Source: Asticcacaulis excentricus CB 48 (GTDB lineage Bacteria > Pseudomonadota > Alphaproteobacteria > Caulobacterales > Caulobacteraceae). Taken from it: a stretch of DNA of 64,000 nt. Under the pieces are notes generated by a model. The model was not told where the DNA came from. It worked only from the letters and a program-made list of their open reading frames with translations, and ran no database searches. Location of the stretch: assembly GCF_000175215.2 (NCBI RefSeq), contig NC_014816.1:1609001-1673000 (forward strand), given 5' to 3'. The position numbers and the translations under genes are program-made. Shown here piece after piece: positions 14,907 to 24,156 of the stretch. The first letter of the stretch is position 1, and the number at the start of each line of letters is the position of its first letter.

Positions 14907-16055
14907 TTAGCCCGCGAACAGCAGCGTGTCCCAGATCATGCCGGAATAGTGTCTAAGTTCAAAGCGATAATCGGACCGCATGTCCCGAATCAGAGCGCTC
15001 AGGCGCAGGAGATCGTCGGATTTGTGATAGGCGCTGATGGCCAGTTTCGGACGATAGGTCTCAATCGTCCGGCGCATCCCTTCGAGGGCCGGCCCCTCGG
15101 CGCCTTCGATATCCAGCTTGACGAAGGTGACCTCCCCCAGATCCAGCGCGTCAAGGGCGACCACCGGCACCTGAATGCTACCGTCGGCGTCGATGCGGCT
15201 CCCCATCGCACCGGTGGCTGAAAACCGCACCGTATCGGCGTGGCTCCACAGGCCCGCCGCGTGGCAGGTCACATGCGGCGTCGCAGCAAAAGCCGCGCTC
15301 AGGGCCGTGAAATTCTCTGGATCAAGTTCAAAAGCGTGCACCTGCCGGCATGGCCCGCCCAGATGCCCGAAGAAGGCGCGCACCGTGTCGCCATCATAGG
15401 CTCCGCCATCGACCAGCACATCGTTACGCGACGGCGGGCAAAGCGCATTATCGAGATAGATCTGATCATGCGGCCGCGTAATGCCGTCCAGCGCCGCCGC
15501 ATCCCAGGTCAGACGATAGGCCAGAAGCGCCGACAGGGTGCGAAGGCTTTCGGCGTCCGTGAACAGCTCTTGCCCCAGACGATGGATGGCGGCCACCTCA
15601 TCGCGGTCCGAAAAGGCCTGAAGCGCCGTAAACATGGCATTGCCGCTGAAGGTTTGCCCCAGCTTCGGCATGACCTCGAAATAGAACAGCAAAGGCCCCG
15701 GATGCGCGCCCCAGATAGCCTGAAAATGCTTGGCGGGTTTTTCCGAGCCGGCACAAATGACGCCGACCGCGTTGGGTGTCTTTGCCAAAAGCTGATCCAA
15801 CGCCGCGTCACCAATCACCGGTAAGCCGTAAAGGCTCTGCCCATCGCGCAGATTATCGACCACAGCGATAACATTCAGCCGCTCGCAGGCATAGCGAACA
15901 AAGCTCTGGGCCATTACTGAGCCCGCCCCCAGAAGTACCAGCGGCACGCGATCATAATCGAAATCGGACCGTGCCCGGCTTAAGGCGTCAAGCCGCGCCA
16001 GAAACCCGGCATCACCATAATCCACAGGCCCGTCCAACAATTCGCGATAACGCAT
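14907..16055 (-). CDS. FkbM family SAM-dependent methyltransferase
   Basis: 382 aa. The C-terminal half carries the SAM-binding motif DVLVDGGAYDGDTVRAF and the FkbM hallmark VTFVKLDIEGAEGPALEGM. The N-terminal 130 residues contain a Rossmann-like element, PLVLLGAGSVMAQSFVRYA, similar to the accessory domain found on FkbM proteins that work on glycans or polysaccharides. It would O-methylate a sugar or lipid-linked glycan; the acceptor is unknown. It converges on panC with 4 nt between the stops. Confidence 0.9.
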   Translation of the reverse strand: MRYRELLDGPVDYGDAGFLARLDALSRARSDFDYDRVPLVLLGAGSVMAQSFVRYACERLNVIAVVDNLRDGQSLYGLPVIGDAALDQLLAKTPNAVGVICAGSEKPAKHFQAIWGAHPGPLLFYFEVMPKLGQTFSGNAMFTALQAFSDRDEVAAIHRLGQELFTDAESLRTLSALLAYRLTWDAAALDGITRPHDQIYLDNALCPPSRNDVLVDGGAYDGDTVRAFFGHLGGPCRQVHAFELDPENFTALSAAFAATPHVTCHAAGLWSHADTVRFSATGAMGSRIDADGSIQVPVVALDALDLGEVTFVKLDIEGAEGPALEGMRRTIETYRPKLAISAYHKSDDLLRLSALIRDMRSDYRFELRHYSGMIWDTLLFAG

Positions 16056-16129
16056 CGACGTCCCTCCGCCCGTGACTTTCTCCGGGCGTCAATCCCCGGC
16101 GATTCGTCACCAGCTTAGCACAGTGATGG

Positions 16130-16528
16130 TCACCACGCCCCGGCATCGCGCAGGGCCGCGATCAGGTCCGCCGGTAGAGCCTCGCCTCCCGCCCCCTGCG
16201 GCAGGTCACGCGGCGAATCCTTGACCTCCAGATAGCGCCAGCCCTGAAAGGGACGACGTGGCTGCGGCTCGGTCAGGATATGTTCGGTCGAAACCGTGAT
16301 CAGGCATTGCGGCAGGTCGCCTTCTACTGTGTCGATGGCCACGATCGGCCGACGCACCAGAATGACGCCCTTGATCACCCAGTAGAGCGAGCCACCATCC
16401 AGCAGTTCCTCGGCACGTTTGGGCGTCTGGCGCGTATGGATGGTGCGGGTTTTGTGCCCCTGCTCCCAGCGGAGCAGATCATCGACCGTATCGGCCCCTA
16501 CGCACAGCTTGACCAGATTAAGGCTCAT
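16130..16528 (-). CDS. DUF1489 family protein
   Basis: 132 aa from the ATG at 16528 (MSLNLVKLCVGADTVDDL), the family's usual N-terminus; an earlier in-frame ATG at 16549 adds 7 residues. Conserved segments are GGSLYWVIKGVILVRRPI and CLITVSTEHILTEPQPRRPF. DUF1489 is a small, soluble family nearly restricted to Alphaproteobacteria with no established function. It stands alone, divergent from the patatin gene. Confidence 0.9.
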   Translation of the reverse strand: MSLNLVKLCVGADTVDDLLRWEQGHKTRTIHTRQTPKRAEELLDGGSLYWVIKGVILVRRPIVAIDTVEGDLPQCLITVSTEHILTEPQPRRPFQGWRYLEVKDSPRDLPQGAGGEALPADLIAALRDAGAW

Positions 16529-16612
16529 CAGATTGGTCTCTTCAACCACATTGGCAACAGCGCCCGCCGGGGCTATCTATGGGTAAGAGACTCATAATTC
16601 AAGGCCACCCGC

Positions 16613-18550
16613 ATGGCGGAAGATACCTCTCTCGAAGCCGCCCTCGCCCGACTGTTCAACACGCCGTCGGGGCTTAAGGCCGCCAGTTGGATCACTCTGA
16701 CCGGCGGCACGCGGCTGTTCAGCGCCGGCGATGAGTCCGACCATCTCTATTTGCTGCGCAGCGGGCGCATGGGCGTGTTTCGCCACGACGACGACCATCA
16801 GGGCCTACACCTGATCGGGGTGATCAAACCGGGGGAGCCGGTGGGTGAAATGTCGCTGATCGCGGACACGCCGCACACCTCGACCGTCATTGCCTTGCGC
16901 GACTGCGAGCTGATGGTTCTGCCCAAGGCCGACTTCCTTAAGGCCATCGAAGCCGCGCCGGACGTGTTGCTGGCGCTTTCGAAACAGATGATCGAGCGCG
17001 CCCGCTCCGGCACGCCGCGCGAAGGCCGACGCCACAACACCCCCAATGTCTTCGCCTTTTTCGCTCTGAACGACATCATCGTACGCCCGCTGGTCGAACG
17101 CATTGCCGAACAGGTACGCGCACTGGGCTACCGCGTTGCCTTGCTCGATAAGGATCACCACGGCACGGGTGCTGATGTTTTTGCCGAGGCCGAGGCGAAC
17201 AACGACTATGTGCTGCATGTCGCTGAAAAGCCAGAAAGCCACTGGCGGCTGCTGAGTTCGCGTCAGGTCGATCACACCTTCTGGATCGCCGACGCCCGCC
17301 ACCATTCGCAGCGCCCCCACAGCGACCCGGCGCGCCTGCCGGCCAGCACGCTTAACCTCGAAGACTCGCAGCTGCTCGACCCACTGGGCCTGCAACGCGC
17401 GCCCGATCTGATCCTCATCCAGGCGCAGGAGGCCGATGGGCGTAAAGTAATCGCCCATACGCGTGACTGGCTCGATGCTTTCAAACCGGCGCGCTGGTTC
17501 CACGTCGGTGAGCACTCGTTGCCCGACGCGGCGCGCCTCGCCCGCATCGTCACCGGCCATTCCATCGGCGTCGTGTTTTCCGGCGGCGGGGCGCGCGCCT
17601 TTTCGCACATCGGCGCGGTTCAGGCTCTGCGCGAAGCCCATGTCCCCATCGACTTCATCTGCGGCTCGTCCATGGGGGCGATCGTCGGCGGCTGCGTGGC
17701 GCTCGACTGGTCGGACGCTGAAATCGACACCCATATCCGCGAAGCCTTTGTCATGTCCTCGCCGCTGGATGATGTCACCTTCCCGTTTGTAGCCCTGACC
17801 GGTGGGCGCAAGGTCGATCAGCGGTTAGAAGCGCATTTTGGCGACGTGCTGATCGAAGACCTGCCGCTGCCCTTCTTCTGCCTGTCGTCCAACCTAACCT
17901 CCGGCACCATCAAGGTGCACAAGTCGGGCCGCCTGCGTCAGGCCCTGCGCGCCTCCATCTCCCTGCCGGGCGTCATGCCGCCGGTGGTCGAAGACGATCA
18001 GGTGCTGGTCGATGGGGCCGTGATGCGCTCCTTCCCGGCCCTGATGATGCGCAATTCGCACCTGGGCACGGTCATCGGCGTCGATGTCACACGTGCCAAG
18101 GGGATCGACCCCAAGAGCGTGCACGTTCCCAAAAGCCTGCCAACCTGGTTCCTCAAAGGCGACTGGCGTAAGGGACCGCCGATTGTCTCGATCCTGATGC
18201 GTTCGGCCACCATAACCACCGCGGCCGATCTGGAACAGAGCCGTCTGGCCTGCGACCTGCTGATCATTCCCGAACCCGAAGGCGTCGAAATCCGCGAATG
18301 GCACGCCTATGATCTGGCGGTGGAATCCGGCTATCAGACCAGCGTGCAAAGTCTGGCCCAGCTTGAGCACCCCGTGACGCAGTTGCGCAAACTGGGCATA
18401 AGCCTGCACCCCAATATCCCGGCCTTTACTCCGGACGACAGCTTCCTGACCCCGCCACGCCCTGAAAAGCTGAAATACACGCTGAAACCGCAGGGCGTGA
18501 CCTTGCCGCGTTTCCTCAAGGGGCCGAAAAAACCGCAACCCAAGCTGTAG
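16613..18550 (+). CDS. Patatin-like phospholipase with cyclic-nucleotide-binding domain
   Basis: 645 aa. Residues about 15-135 form a cNMP/CRP-type domain (GGTRLFSAGDESDHLYLLRSG, then GEPVGEMSLI). A central nucleotide-binding-like region follows at about 145-310. The patatin domain begins at about 318 with the oxyanion loop VFSGGGARAFSHIG, the nucleophile elbow GSSMGA (Ser in GxSxG) and the Asp of LVDGAVMRSFP. This is the bacterial relative of neuropathy target esterase: a serine lysophospholipase probably gated by a small nucleotide or other ligand. There is no membrane helix, so it would act on the inner face of the membrane. A basic C-terminal tail (PRFLKGPKKPQ) ends the protein. Confidence 0.93.
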   Translation: MAEDTSLEAALARLFNTPSGLKAASWITLTGGTRLFSAGDESDHLYLLRSGRMGVFRHDDDHQGLHLIGVIKPGEPVGEMSLIADTPHTSTVIALRDCELMVLPKADFLKAIEAAPDVLLALSKQMIERARSGTPREGRRHNTPNVFAFFALNDIIVRPLVERIAEQVRALGYRVALLDKDHHGTGADVFAEAEANNDYVLHVAEKPESHWRLLSSRQVDHTFWIADARHHSQRPHSDPARLPASTLNLEDSQLLDPLGLQRAPDLILIQAQEADGRKVIAHTRDWLDAFKPARWFHVGEHSLPDAARLARIVTGHSIGVVFSGGGARAFSHIGAVQALREAHVPIDFICGSSMGAIVGGCVALDWSDAEIDTHIREAFVMSSPLDDVTFPFVALTGGRKVDQRLEAHFGDVLIEDLPLPFFCLSSNLTSGTIKVHKSGRLRQALRASISLPGVMPPVVEDDQVLVDGAVMRSFPALMMRNSHLGTVIGVDVTRAKGIDPKSVHVPKSLPTWFLKGDWRKGPPIVSILMRSATITTAADLEQSRLACDLLIIPEPEGVEIREWHAYDLAVESGYQTSVQSLAQLEHPVTQLRKLGISLHPNIPAFTPDDSFLTPPRPEKLKYTLKPQGVTLPRFLKGPKKPQPKL

Positions 18551-18603
18551 CGGCGCGCGGCAAAGCGGGGTAGGAAGCGTTCAACAACTCAGCAGGGTCC
18601 GGC

Positions 18604-19395
18604 ATGAAAATCTTCACTTACAACGTCAATTCGGTGAATGCGCGCCTGCCCCTAATCCTGGAGTGGTTCGAAGAGACGCAGCCCGATGTCTGCGCCCTTC
18701 AGGAACTGAAATGCCTGGACGAAAAGTTCCCGTATGAGCCCTTTGAACGTCTGGGTTACAACGCCGCTGTGCACGGGCAAAAGACGTGGAACGGCGTGGC
18801 TCTGCTGTCGAAGCAACCGTTGATTGACGTGGTGCGCGGCCTGCCGGGCGAGCCGGAAGATGAGCAGTCGCGCTATATCGAAGCCGTGGTCGATGGCTCG
18901 GTGCCGGTGCGCGTTACCTCTATCTATCTGCCCAATGGCAACCCGATCGGCACCGACAAATACCCCTATAAACACCGCTGGTACAAGCGCTTGCAGGCGC
19001 GCGCCAAGGAGATACTAGCCTTTGAAGAGATCAGCGTTTTATCAGGTGATTTCAATACCATACCGACCAAGTCTGACCTTTACCGGGAGTCAGCATGGCT
19101 GGATGACGCGCTTTATCAGCCCGAAACACGCGCAGCCTATCAATCATTGAAAAACCTCGGCTACAGCGACGCTTGCGACCTGATGCCGCCCGAAGGCAAC
19201 CGCTACACCTTCTGGGACTATCAGGCGGGGGCGTGGCAAAAGAACGAAGGCATCCGCATCGACCACCATTTGCTGTCGCCGCAGGCCGCCGACCGCCTGA
19301 AAAGCTTCGAAATCCACAAAGACGCCCGCGGTCGCACTCACGATGATGCCAAACCGTCGGACCACGTCCCGGTGGGCGTGGAACTGGATGTTTAG
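18604..19395 (+). CDS. xth: Exodeoxyribonuclease III
   Basis: 263 aa, normal length. The enzyme removes 3' blocking groups and cuts at abasic sites in base-excision repair. Metal and catalytic motifs are all present: NVNSVNAR, LQELKCLDEKFP (the metal-binding Glu), TSIYLPNG, LSGDFNTIPTKSDLY, and the final DHVPVGVELDV with the catalytic Asp-His pair. It is 53 nt downstream of the patatin gene and may share its transcript. Confidence 0.96.
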   Translation: MKIFTYNVNSVNARLPLILEWFEETQPDVCALQELKCLDEKFPYEPFERLGYNAAVHGQKTWNGVALLSKQPLIDVVRGLPGEPEDEQSRYIEAVVDGSVPVRVTSIYLPNGNPIGTDKYPYKHRWYKRLQARAKEILAFEEISVLSGDFNTIPTKSDLYRESAWLDDALYQPETRAAYQSLKNLGYSDACDLMPPEGNRYTFWDYQAGAWQKNEGIRIDHHLLSPQAADRLKSFEIHKDARGRTHDDAKPSDHVPVGVELDV

Positions 19396-19469
19396 CAGTC
19401 ACTATACCTATTCTTAACCCGATACCGGTAAGGACTGATTAAACATTTGATCGGTCATGTAACTGTGTA

Positions 19470-20060
19470 ATGGAAGAAGCCTTCCGCGTCATCTTGTGGT
19501 TTGCCTTTGCGGCCCTGCTCCTGACCCTGGTCGCGTCAGGTGCCCTGTGGTGGCATGAGAGCACTCGCCGTCTGGCGCGCGGCCTGACCGCCGCCATAGG
19601 TAAGTCCCCGGACGCTATCATCTTCGATACCGGCATGAAAAAGGCCGCTGGCCTCGACTTCACGCACGGTGATCTGGCCGTCCTGTGGGATCTGGGGCGG
19701 CACGGACTGGTCTTTAGTTTTGATGAGATCGAAGGGGCCGAACTGATTGTTGATGAGCGCGTCGTGGCACGCACTCAGAAGGGTGAACCGCGCCGTGTCC
19801 TCGAAGAAACCTATCCGGGGGCATCGCGCGTCGTGTTACGGCTTATCTTCAATGATCTGGAGACGCCGGAGTTTGAGGTCACCTTGTTCGGCGACCTGAC
19901 GACTCATGCGGCCTACCCCAAAACGGCCAGCGAGGCGGTACAACTGGGTCGTAAATGGCTATCACACATCGACGCCGTGATCAAACGCACACCACCAAAG
20001 GCGCAACCGGTTCGCCCTGCGACGCCTGAACCCCAAATCGAAGGCCCGGAGCACGATTAA
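19470..20060 (+). CDS. Membrane-anchored unknown protein, paralogue of the next gene
   Basis: 196 aa, not recognised. One N-terminal membrane helix (VILWFAFAALLLTLVASGAL) is followed by a cytoplasmic or periplasmic domain of about 150 residues and a proline-rich tail. The domain shares a pattern with the next protein: VVLRLIFNDLETPEFEVTLFG here and VTIRLMFNDPSKPDFELILW there, with a matching GRKWLSHIDAVIKR / ARRWFYHVEAVIRK helix near the end. The pair likely arose by tandem duplication. Its start at ATG 19470 places the helix at the N-terminus. Confidence 0.75.
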   Translation: MEEAFRVILWFAFAALLLTLVASGALWWHESTRRLARGLTAAIGKSPDAIIFDTGMKKAAGLDFTHGDLAVLWDLGRHGLVFSFDEIEGAELIVDERVVARTQKGEPRRVLEETYPGASRVVLRLIFNDLETPEFEVTLFGDLTTHAAYPKTASEAVQLGRKWLSHIDAVIKRTPPKAQPVRPATPEPQIEGPEHD

Positions 20061-20139
20061 ATCCACACCTGTGGCGTGCGGGCTCTTAACGGCTGCGCCA
20101 ATTCGTGGTTAATATGACGCCATTGTTCGTATTTGGGGG

Positions 20140-20868
20140 TTGAACGCAAGAGCCGTGAACCAGTACCTGCCGACCATTATCATCCTCACGGCAGCCGCCC
20201 TGGCCATCCTGTTAATCCTTTACCGGATATGGGATTCGCGCGTCGAAGCGCCCAAAAAGCTCGAGGACGAAGTCGCCGAAGCTCTAAATGGCGCAAAGGC
20301 CGATGTGGCCTCCATAGAACCAGCGCGCAAAGCAGCCGCCGCCCTCTCCTATCTCGGCAATCGCTGCGTGATCGTGCGTGAGTTTGGGAAACTTCCGACG
20401 CGCCTCTACACCATGGCCGAACTTATCGGCATCGAGGTCTTCGTCAATAATAAGGTCGCAGCCCGCATCATTCGTGGCGGCCCACACAAGATGTTCGACG
20501 ACATTGCACCGCAGGTTGATCGCGTCACCATCCGACTGATGTTCAATGACCCGTCAAAGCCCGATTTCGAGTTGATCTTGTGGGACCCCAACGACGCCCT
20601 TACGGCGCGCGCCGAAGGGCCACGCGCCGCGATGGAAACGGCGCGACGCTGGTTCTATCACGTCGAAGCGATCATTCGTAAGCCATTGGCGGATATCGAA
20701 AAAGAGCTTACGCCGCCCGCGCCGCCGCCGCCAGAGCCCGCCCCAAAGCCGCCGGTTCACGATCATCGCAATGATGACTCTGACAATGACGACGCCCCAC
20801 CGCCGGCGCCCAAACCGGGCCACAAAGACGGCGACGTGCTCAATTCCCCCTTGATACAGTATCTGTAA
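20140..20868 (+). CDS. Membrane-anchored unknown protein with proline-rich tail
   Basis: 242 aa from a TTG at 20140; a GTG at 20155 is an alternative start (VNQYLPTIIILTAAALAILL). There is one N-terminal membrane helix, then the domain shared with the preceding protein (YTMAELIGIEVFVNNKVAAR, VTIRLMFNDPSKPDFELIL). A Pro/Asp-rich tail (PPAPPPPEPAPKPPV, then an Asp-rich stretch) ends it. No known family could be assigned. It is followed by an NnrU-family gene 12 nt later, suggesting a three-gene transcript. Confidence 0.72.
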   Translation: MNARAVNQYLPTIIILTAAALAILLILYRIWDSRVEAPKKLEDEVAEALNGAKADVASIEPARKAAAALSYLGNRCVIVREFGKLPTRLYTMAELIGIEVFVNNKVAARIIRGGPHKMFDDIAPQVDRVTIRLMFNDPSKPDFELILWDPNDALTARAEGPRAAMETARRWFYHVEAIIRKPLADIEKELTPPAPPPPEPAPKPPVHDHRNDDSDNDDAPPPAPKPGHKDGDVLNSPLIQYL

Positions 20869-20880
20869 GGCGATCTATCC

Positions 20881-21567
20881 ATGTGGACCCTGGCTTTGGC
20901 CTGCGCCTTCTTCATCCTGATTCATATTCTGGTGTCCGGCTCAGATCTGCGGCAGCAGATGATCGGCGCCATCGGCACGCGCACCTACTTCATCCTGTTC
21001 AGCCTGTTGTCGTTCATGGGGTTTATCTGGATGATCGCCGCCTATTACGACTCGCGTGGAGACCCGGCCAATCTGCACCTGTGGTCGGCGCCCTTCCTCC
21101 TAAAAATTCTGGCCTTCGCGGTCAATTTCGTCAGCCTGACGCTTATTATCGTCGGGGCCCTTAGCCCCAGCCCGACGGCCTTGAGCTCACTGCGCAAACT
21201 ACCAGATCGTCCGGTTAGCGGCATCATCCGCATCAGCCGTCACCCGGTGCTGGCAGGTATCGGCTTGTTGTCGGCCACGCACTTGATCACCACAGGCACG
21301 CTGGCGGCATGGGTGTTTTTCGGGACGTTGCTTTCGCTAAGCCTGTTGGGGGCCAACAGCATCGACCGTAAGCGCGAAGAAAAGTACGGTGAAGCCTATC
21401 ACGCGATTATGCGCGCGACCTCCATCTTGCCGTTCCTCGCCATTGCACAGAAGCGGGTACGCTTTGAGGCGTCAGAGCTGGGTGTGTTACGCGTCATGGT
21501 TGCCACATCCGTCTTTACCTGTCTGGTGGTTTTGCATGAACTACTGTTCCTACGGCCGGCGCTCTAG
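20881..21567 (+). CDS. NnrU family membrane protein
   Basis: 228 aa with about six membrane helices. The NnrU pattern is seen in FFILIHILVSGSDLRQQMIG and in IIRISRHPVLAGIGLLSATHL, whose R-H-P is characteristic of NnrU and the related isoprenylcysteine-methyltransferase-like fold. NnrU was named from nitric-oxide metabolism in Rhodobacter, and members act in the inner membrane, but the biochemical role is not settled. It sits 12 nt after the second paralogous membrane protein. There is no denitrification gene nearby, so a role in NO metabolism is not supported here. Confidence 0.85.
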   Translation: MWTLALACAFFILIHILVSGSDLRQQMIGAIGTRTYFILFSLLSFMGFIWMIAAYYDSRGDPANLHLWSAPFLLKILAFAVNFVSLTLIIVGALSPSPTALSSLRKLPDRPVSGIIRISRHPVLAGIGLLSATHLITTGTLAAWVFFGTLLSLSLLGANSIDRKREEKYGEAYHAIMRATSILPFLAIAQKRVRFEASELGVLRVMVATSVFTCLVVLHELLFLRPAL

Positions 21568-21735
21568 TTCCCGTCCAAACCCAGCCTTTTTCGCCCTTTA
21601 CGCGAACGCAGACGCGCGACTTCCCGACTTCGGTGCAACGCCGCAAAAAAATCCTTAACGCCCCATTGATCTCATCACAAATGTTTGAATAACTGCGGAT
21701 AGGATGCGGAACCGGGGTAAACGCGCGGGTATTTC

Positions 21736-21921
21736 ATGAAACTGACGGCAACGACAATCTTGCTGTTCCTGATCTCGGTGAGCCTCGTGTTCGCCAGTCT
21801 GATCGGCTATTTCCGTCCTTTCGAGGGCGAAGGCGTCGACTTCATGACCCAGTACAAGTACGTGCTGCTGGGCGCCGGTTATGCCGTCCTGGCCTTTGCC
21901 GTGATTTTCAAAAGCCGGTGA
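21736..21921 (+). CDS. Small two-helix membrane protein
   Basis: 61 aa: MKLTATTILLFLISVSLVFA and a second helix, YVLLGAGYAVLAFAVIF, with a short charged loop (EGEGVD). The start and codon use look genuine, and the gene stands alone. Function unknown; small proteins of this shape often stabilise larger membrane complexes. Confidence 0.6.
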   Translation: MKLTATTILLFLISVSLVFASLIGYFRPFEGEGVDFMTQYKYVLLGAGYAVLAFAVIFKSR

Positions 21922-22098
21922 GAATTAGCGACAACGGCACGAAAAGCACCAACGCCGAGCTACAATTCTGTTCGCCCTGAATGGTCAATGATGTGCGGGT
22001 GGCATATGCGACATCAGGCGCTTCATGCAACGCATCCACGTAACCATGTTCGCGCAACGCATCCACGTAACCATGCTCGCGTTTTTCGGAGTTTAATC
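21922..22098. other. Intergenic region with tandem repeat
   Basis: No gene. It contains two back-to-back 27-bp units described separately. Nothing else is supported. Confidence 0.6.
22027..22080. repeat. 27-bp tandem direct repeat, two units
   Basis: Units 22027-22053 and 22054-22080 start GCAACGCATCCACGTAACCA and differ at one base (GTTCGC versus GCTCGC). They abut directly, with no spacer, and lie just past the 3' end of the Gfo/Idh gene on the minus strand. Origin by slippage is likely; a protein-binding role is possible. Confidence 0.85.
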
Positions 22099-23055
22099 CT
22101 AAACCGCGTCCTTACCCGACACGGCGTCATCAATCGCCAGCGCCAGACACAGGGCTTTCAGCGCCTCTGCGCCAGTCGCCAGAGGCTTATCGCGCTGCCC
22201 AGCGACCATATCCAGAAAACGGAACACGCTGGTCCCAAGCGGGTCACGCGCAATGTCGGCCTGAGCAAAGTCGGGATTGAGGTCGAACGGCGTGCCGTTT
22301 TCAAACTTACGGTTAAGCAGGTCGATAAACACCTCACCCGACGGATAGACGAGCCGCATGGTGCGTTCGCGCGCCTCAGCCATACGCGATGCCGCAAAGG
22401 TCGCCACGAACCCATCGTCGAACTTGACCTCGGCAGAGACTTCATCGGCTCCCACGGCCGTATATCCGGCCTCTTGGCGAAAGCGTGCCGACACCTCGAT
22501 GCCGCCAGCCTCACCGGCGGCCAGAGTCAGCCCCAGATCGAGGTCGTGGATCATCAGATCCAGCACCACCGACACATCCAGATTGCGCGTCGAAATCGTA
22601 CCATTGCGCACGGCCTCCATACGCAACGGGCGTTCCGGCACCGCATAAAGCCCCATAGCTTCAAACACGGCGCGCTCCTGATGGCCACAGGCCAGCACCA
22701 CACCTTTTTCGGCGGCCAGAGCGACCATGGCGTCACCATCCTCGACCGTGATAGCCAGCGGCTTTTCGACATAGGTGTGCACCCCTGCCGCCAACGCCTT
22801 CAGAGCAACCTGTGCATGAGCAAAGGCCGGGACAGCTACCGTAATCACATCCAGTTCGGCCAGAAACGCCTCGAACTCATCGCCGCCAAAGGCCTTGACG
22901 CCCAGCTTTTCAGCCGCGACTTCGGCACGGGATTTTTCGAGATCATAGATACCCACAAAACGTACAAGACCGGCCGCTTCGGCCTCCTTGTACTTGTTGG
23001 CGTGATAAACCCCGAAAACGCCGGCACCGGCGACCCCTGCGCGTAGGACGGTCAT
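22099..23055 (-). CDS. Gfo/Idh/MocA family NAD(P)-dependent oxidoreductase
   Basis: 318 aa from the ATG at 23055, which puts the Rossmann motif GVAGAGVFGVYHANKY at the N-terminus; the frame continues 31 codons upstream without need. The EKP motif typical of the family is visible in GVHTYVEKPLAITVEDGDAM. The C-terminal half is the substrate-binding alpha/beta domain, with the metal/substrate-side segment VSVVLDLMIHDLDLGLTL, whose MIHDLD carries a catalytic His. These enzymes oxidise or reduce sugars and sugar nucleotides; members of this subgroup are annotated as UDP-sugar dehydrogenases. The exact substrate is not determined. Confidence 0.9.
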   Translation of the reverse strand: MTVLRAGVAGAGVFGVYHANKYKEAEAAGLVRFVGIYDLEKSRAEVAAEKLGVKAFGGDEFEAFLAELDVITVAVPAFAHAQVALKALAAGVHTYVEKPLAITVEDGDAMVALAAEKGVVLACGHQERAVFEAMGLYAVPERPLRMEAVRNGTISTRNLDVSVVLDLMIHDLDLGLTLAAGEAGGIEVSARFRQEAGYTAVGADEVSAEVKFDDGFVATFAASRMAEARERTMRLVYPSGEVFIDLLNRKFENGTPFDLNPDFAQADIARDPLGTSVFRFLDMVAGQRDKPLATGAEALKALCLALAIDDAVSGKDAV

Positions 23056-23239
23056 AAGCCTCACACCCTTGTAAGCCATTGAACGGCGCCCGTTGTACAC
23101 AGGATTTCCCCCCTTGTGTAACCATAAAAGCGGTATTCGCGCGGACAATGCACAGTTTAGGGTTTGGCCACGTCGTAACCTTGGGCTAAAAGCGCCCGAA
23201 TGCTTTCCCCCGTATTTGTCCCCATATCGGAGTAGCCCT

Positions 23240-24139
23240 ATGGCGCGTCTTTTCGGAGCCTATGTGATCGTTGACTGGAGCGCCGCCGAGGGCAAGAAAA
23301 CCGGCGAGTCTTCGGTATGGATCGGCGTGATGAAGCGCGACGTGCGTTTTCGCCTGTCCTACGAAAGACATAATCCGGCGACACGCGCCGAAGCCGTGGC
23401 GCTTCTGAAAACCCTCCTCGCCGATCTGCACAAGCGCGGCGACCGGGTTTTCGTCGGCTTCGACTTCAATTTTGGCTTCCCGCGCGGCACAGCGGCGAAG
23501 CTCGGCCTCGAAGGCTGGGCCCAGATGTGGGACTTCGTTGTCAAAAACGTCGTTGATAAGCCCGATAACACCAATAACCGCTTTGCCGTCGCCGCAAAGA
23601 TGAACCGGCTGATGACCGATGAGGCCTATCCCTTCTGGGGTTGTCCCAAGAGCGCGGCGCAGAAGTGGCTTTCGACGCTGAAACCCGCCTCTTACGGCGA
23701 CTTCCCGGAGTTTCGCCTGACCGAAGAGGCGGCGCGCAAACTCGGCAAATCGTCCCAGGCCAAGAGCGTGTGGCAGATGCACGGCGCGGGCGTGGTGGGC
23801 GGTCAGACCCTGCTGGGCATTACAGCAGTGCGCGCGGTGAAGACGGCCCTTGACGGTAAGGCGGTCATCTGGCCGTTTGACACGGGCTTTGGGGCGCTAA
23901 ACGAAGAAACGCTGGACGGCGTGAACACCGTGCTGGCTGAAATCTATCCGTCCCTTTATCCCGGCGTCGCGGAACCCGGCGAAGTCAAGGACGCCACCCA
24001 GGTGCGCCTTACGGCCGCGGCTCTGGCTGAGATGGACGACAAGGACGCGCTGGCGGCCAAATTCGCCGCTCCGGCCCACCTCAGCGCCGAAGACGCCGCC
24101 ATCGCGCTCGGCGAAGAAGGGTGGATTTTGGGGGTCTGA
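23240..24139 (+). CDS. Conserved protein with RNase H-like N-terminus, function unknown
   Basis: 299 aa from the ATG at 23240 (MARLFGAYVIVDWSAAEGKK); an upstream extension to 23093 lacks support. The first strand YVIVDWSAA and the later DRVFVGFDFNFGFPRGTAAK look like the Asp-bearing strands of an RNase H-like fold, with FWGCPKSA and VIWPFDTGFG further conserved segments. No catalytic assignment can be made. Related alphaproteobacterial proteins are often labelled by weak cobalamin or molybdopterin similarity, which is not supported here. It lies 17 nt before ynfA and may share its transcript. Confidence 0.72.
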   Translation: MARLFGAYVIVDWSAAEGKKTGESSVWIGVMKRDVRFRLSYERHNPATRAEAVALLKTLLADLHKRGDRVFVGFDFNFGFPRGTAAKLGLEGWAQMWDFVVKNVVDKPDNTNNRFAVAAKMNRLMTDEAYPFWGCPKSAAQKWLSTLKPASYGDFPEFRLTEEAARKLGKSSQAKSVWQMHGAGVVGGQTLLGITAVRAVKTALDGKAVIWPFDTGFGALNEETLDGVNTVLAEIYPSLYPGVAEPGEVKDATQVRLTAAALAEMDDKDALAAKFAAPAHLSAEDAAIALGEEGWILGV

Positions 24140-24156
24140 TCGGGCAGGCTCAGGGT

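Noticed and set aside
22027..22080. CRISPR-like repeat
   Set aside because: Only two abutting units with no spacer and no cas genes in the window; it is a plain tandem repeat.
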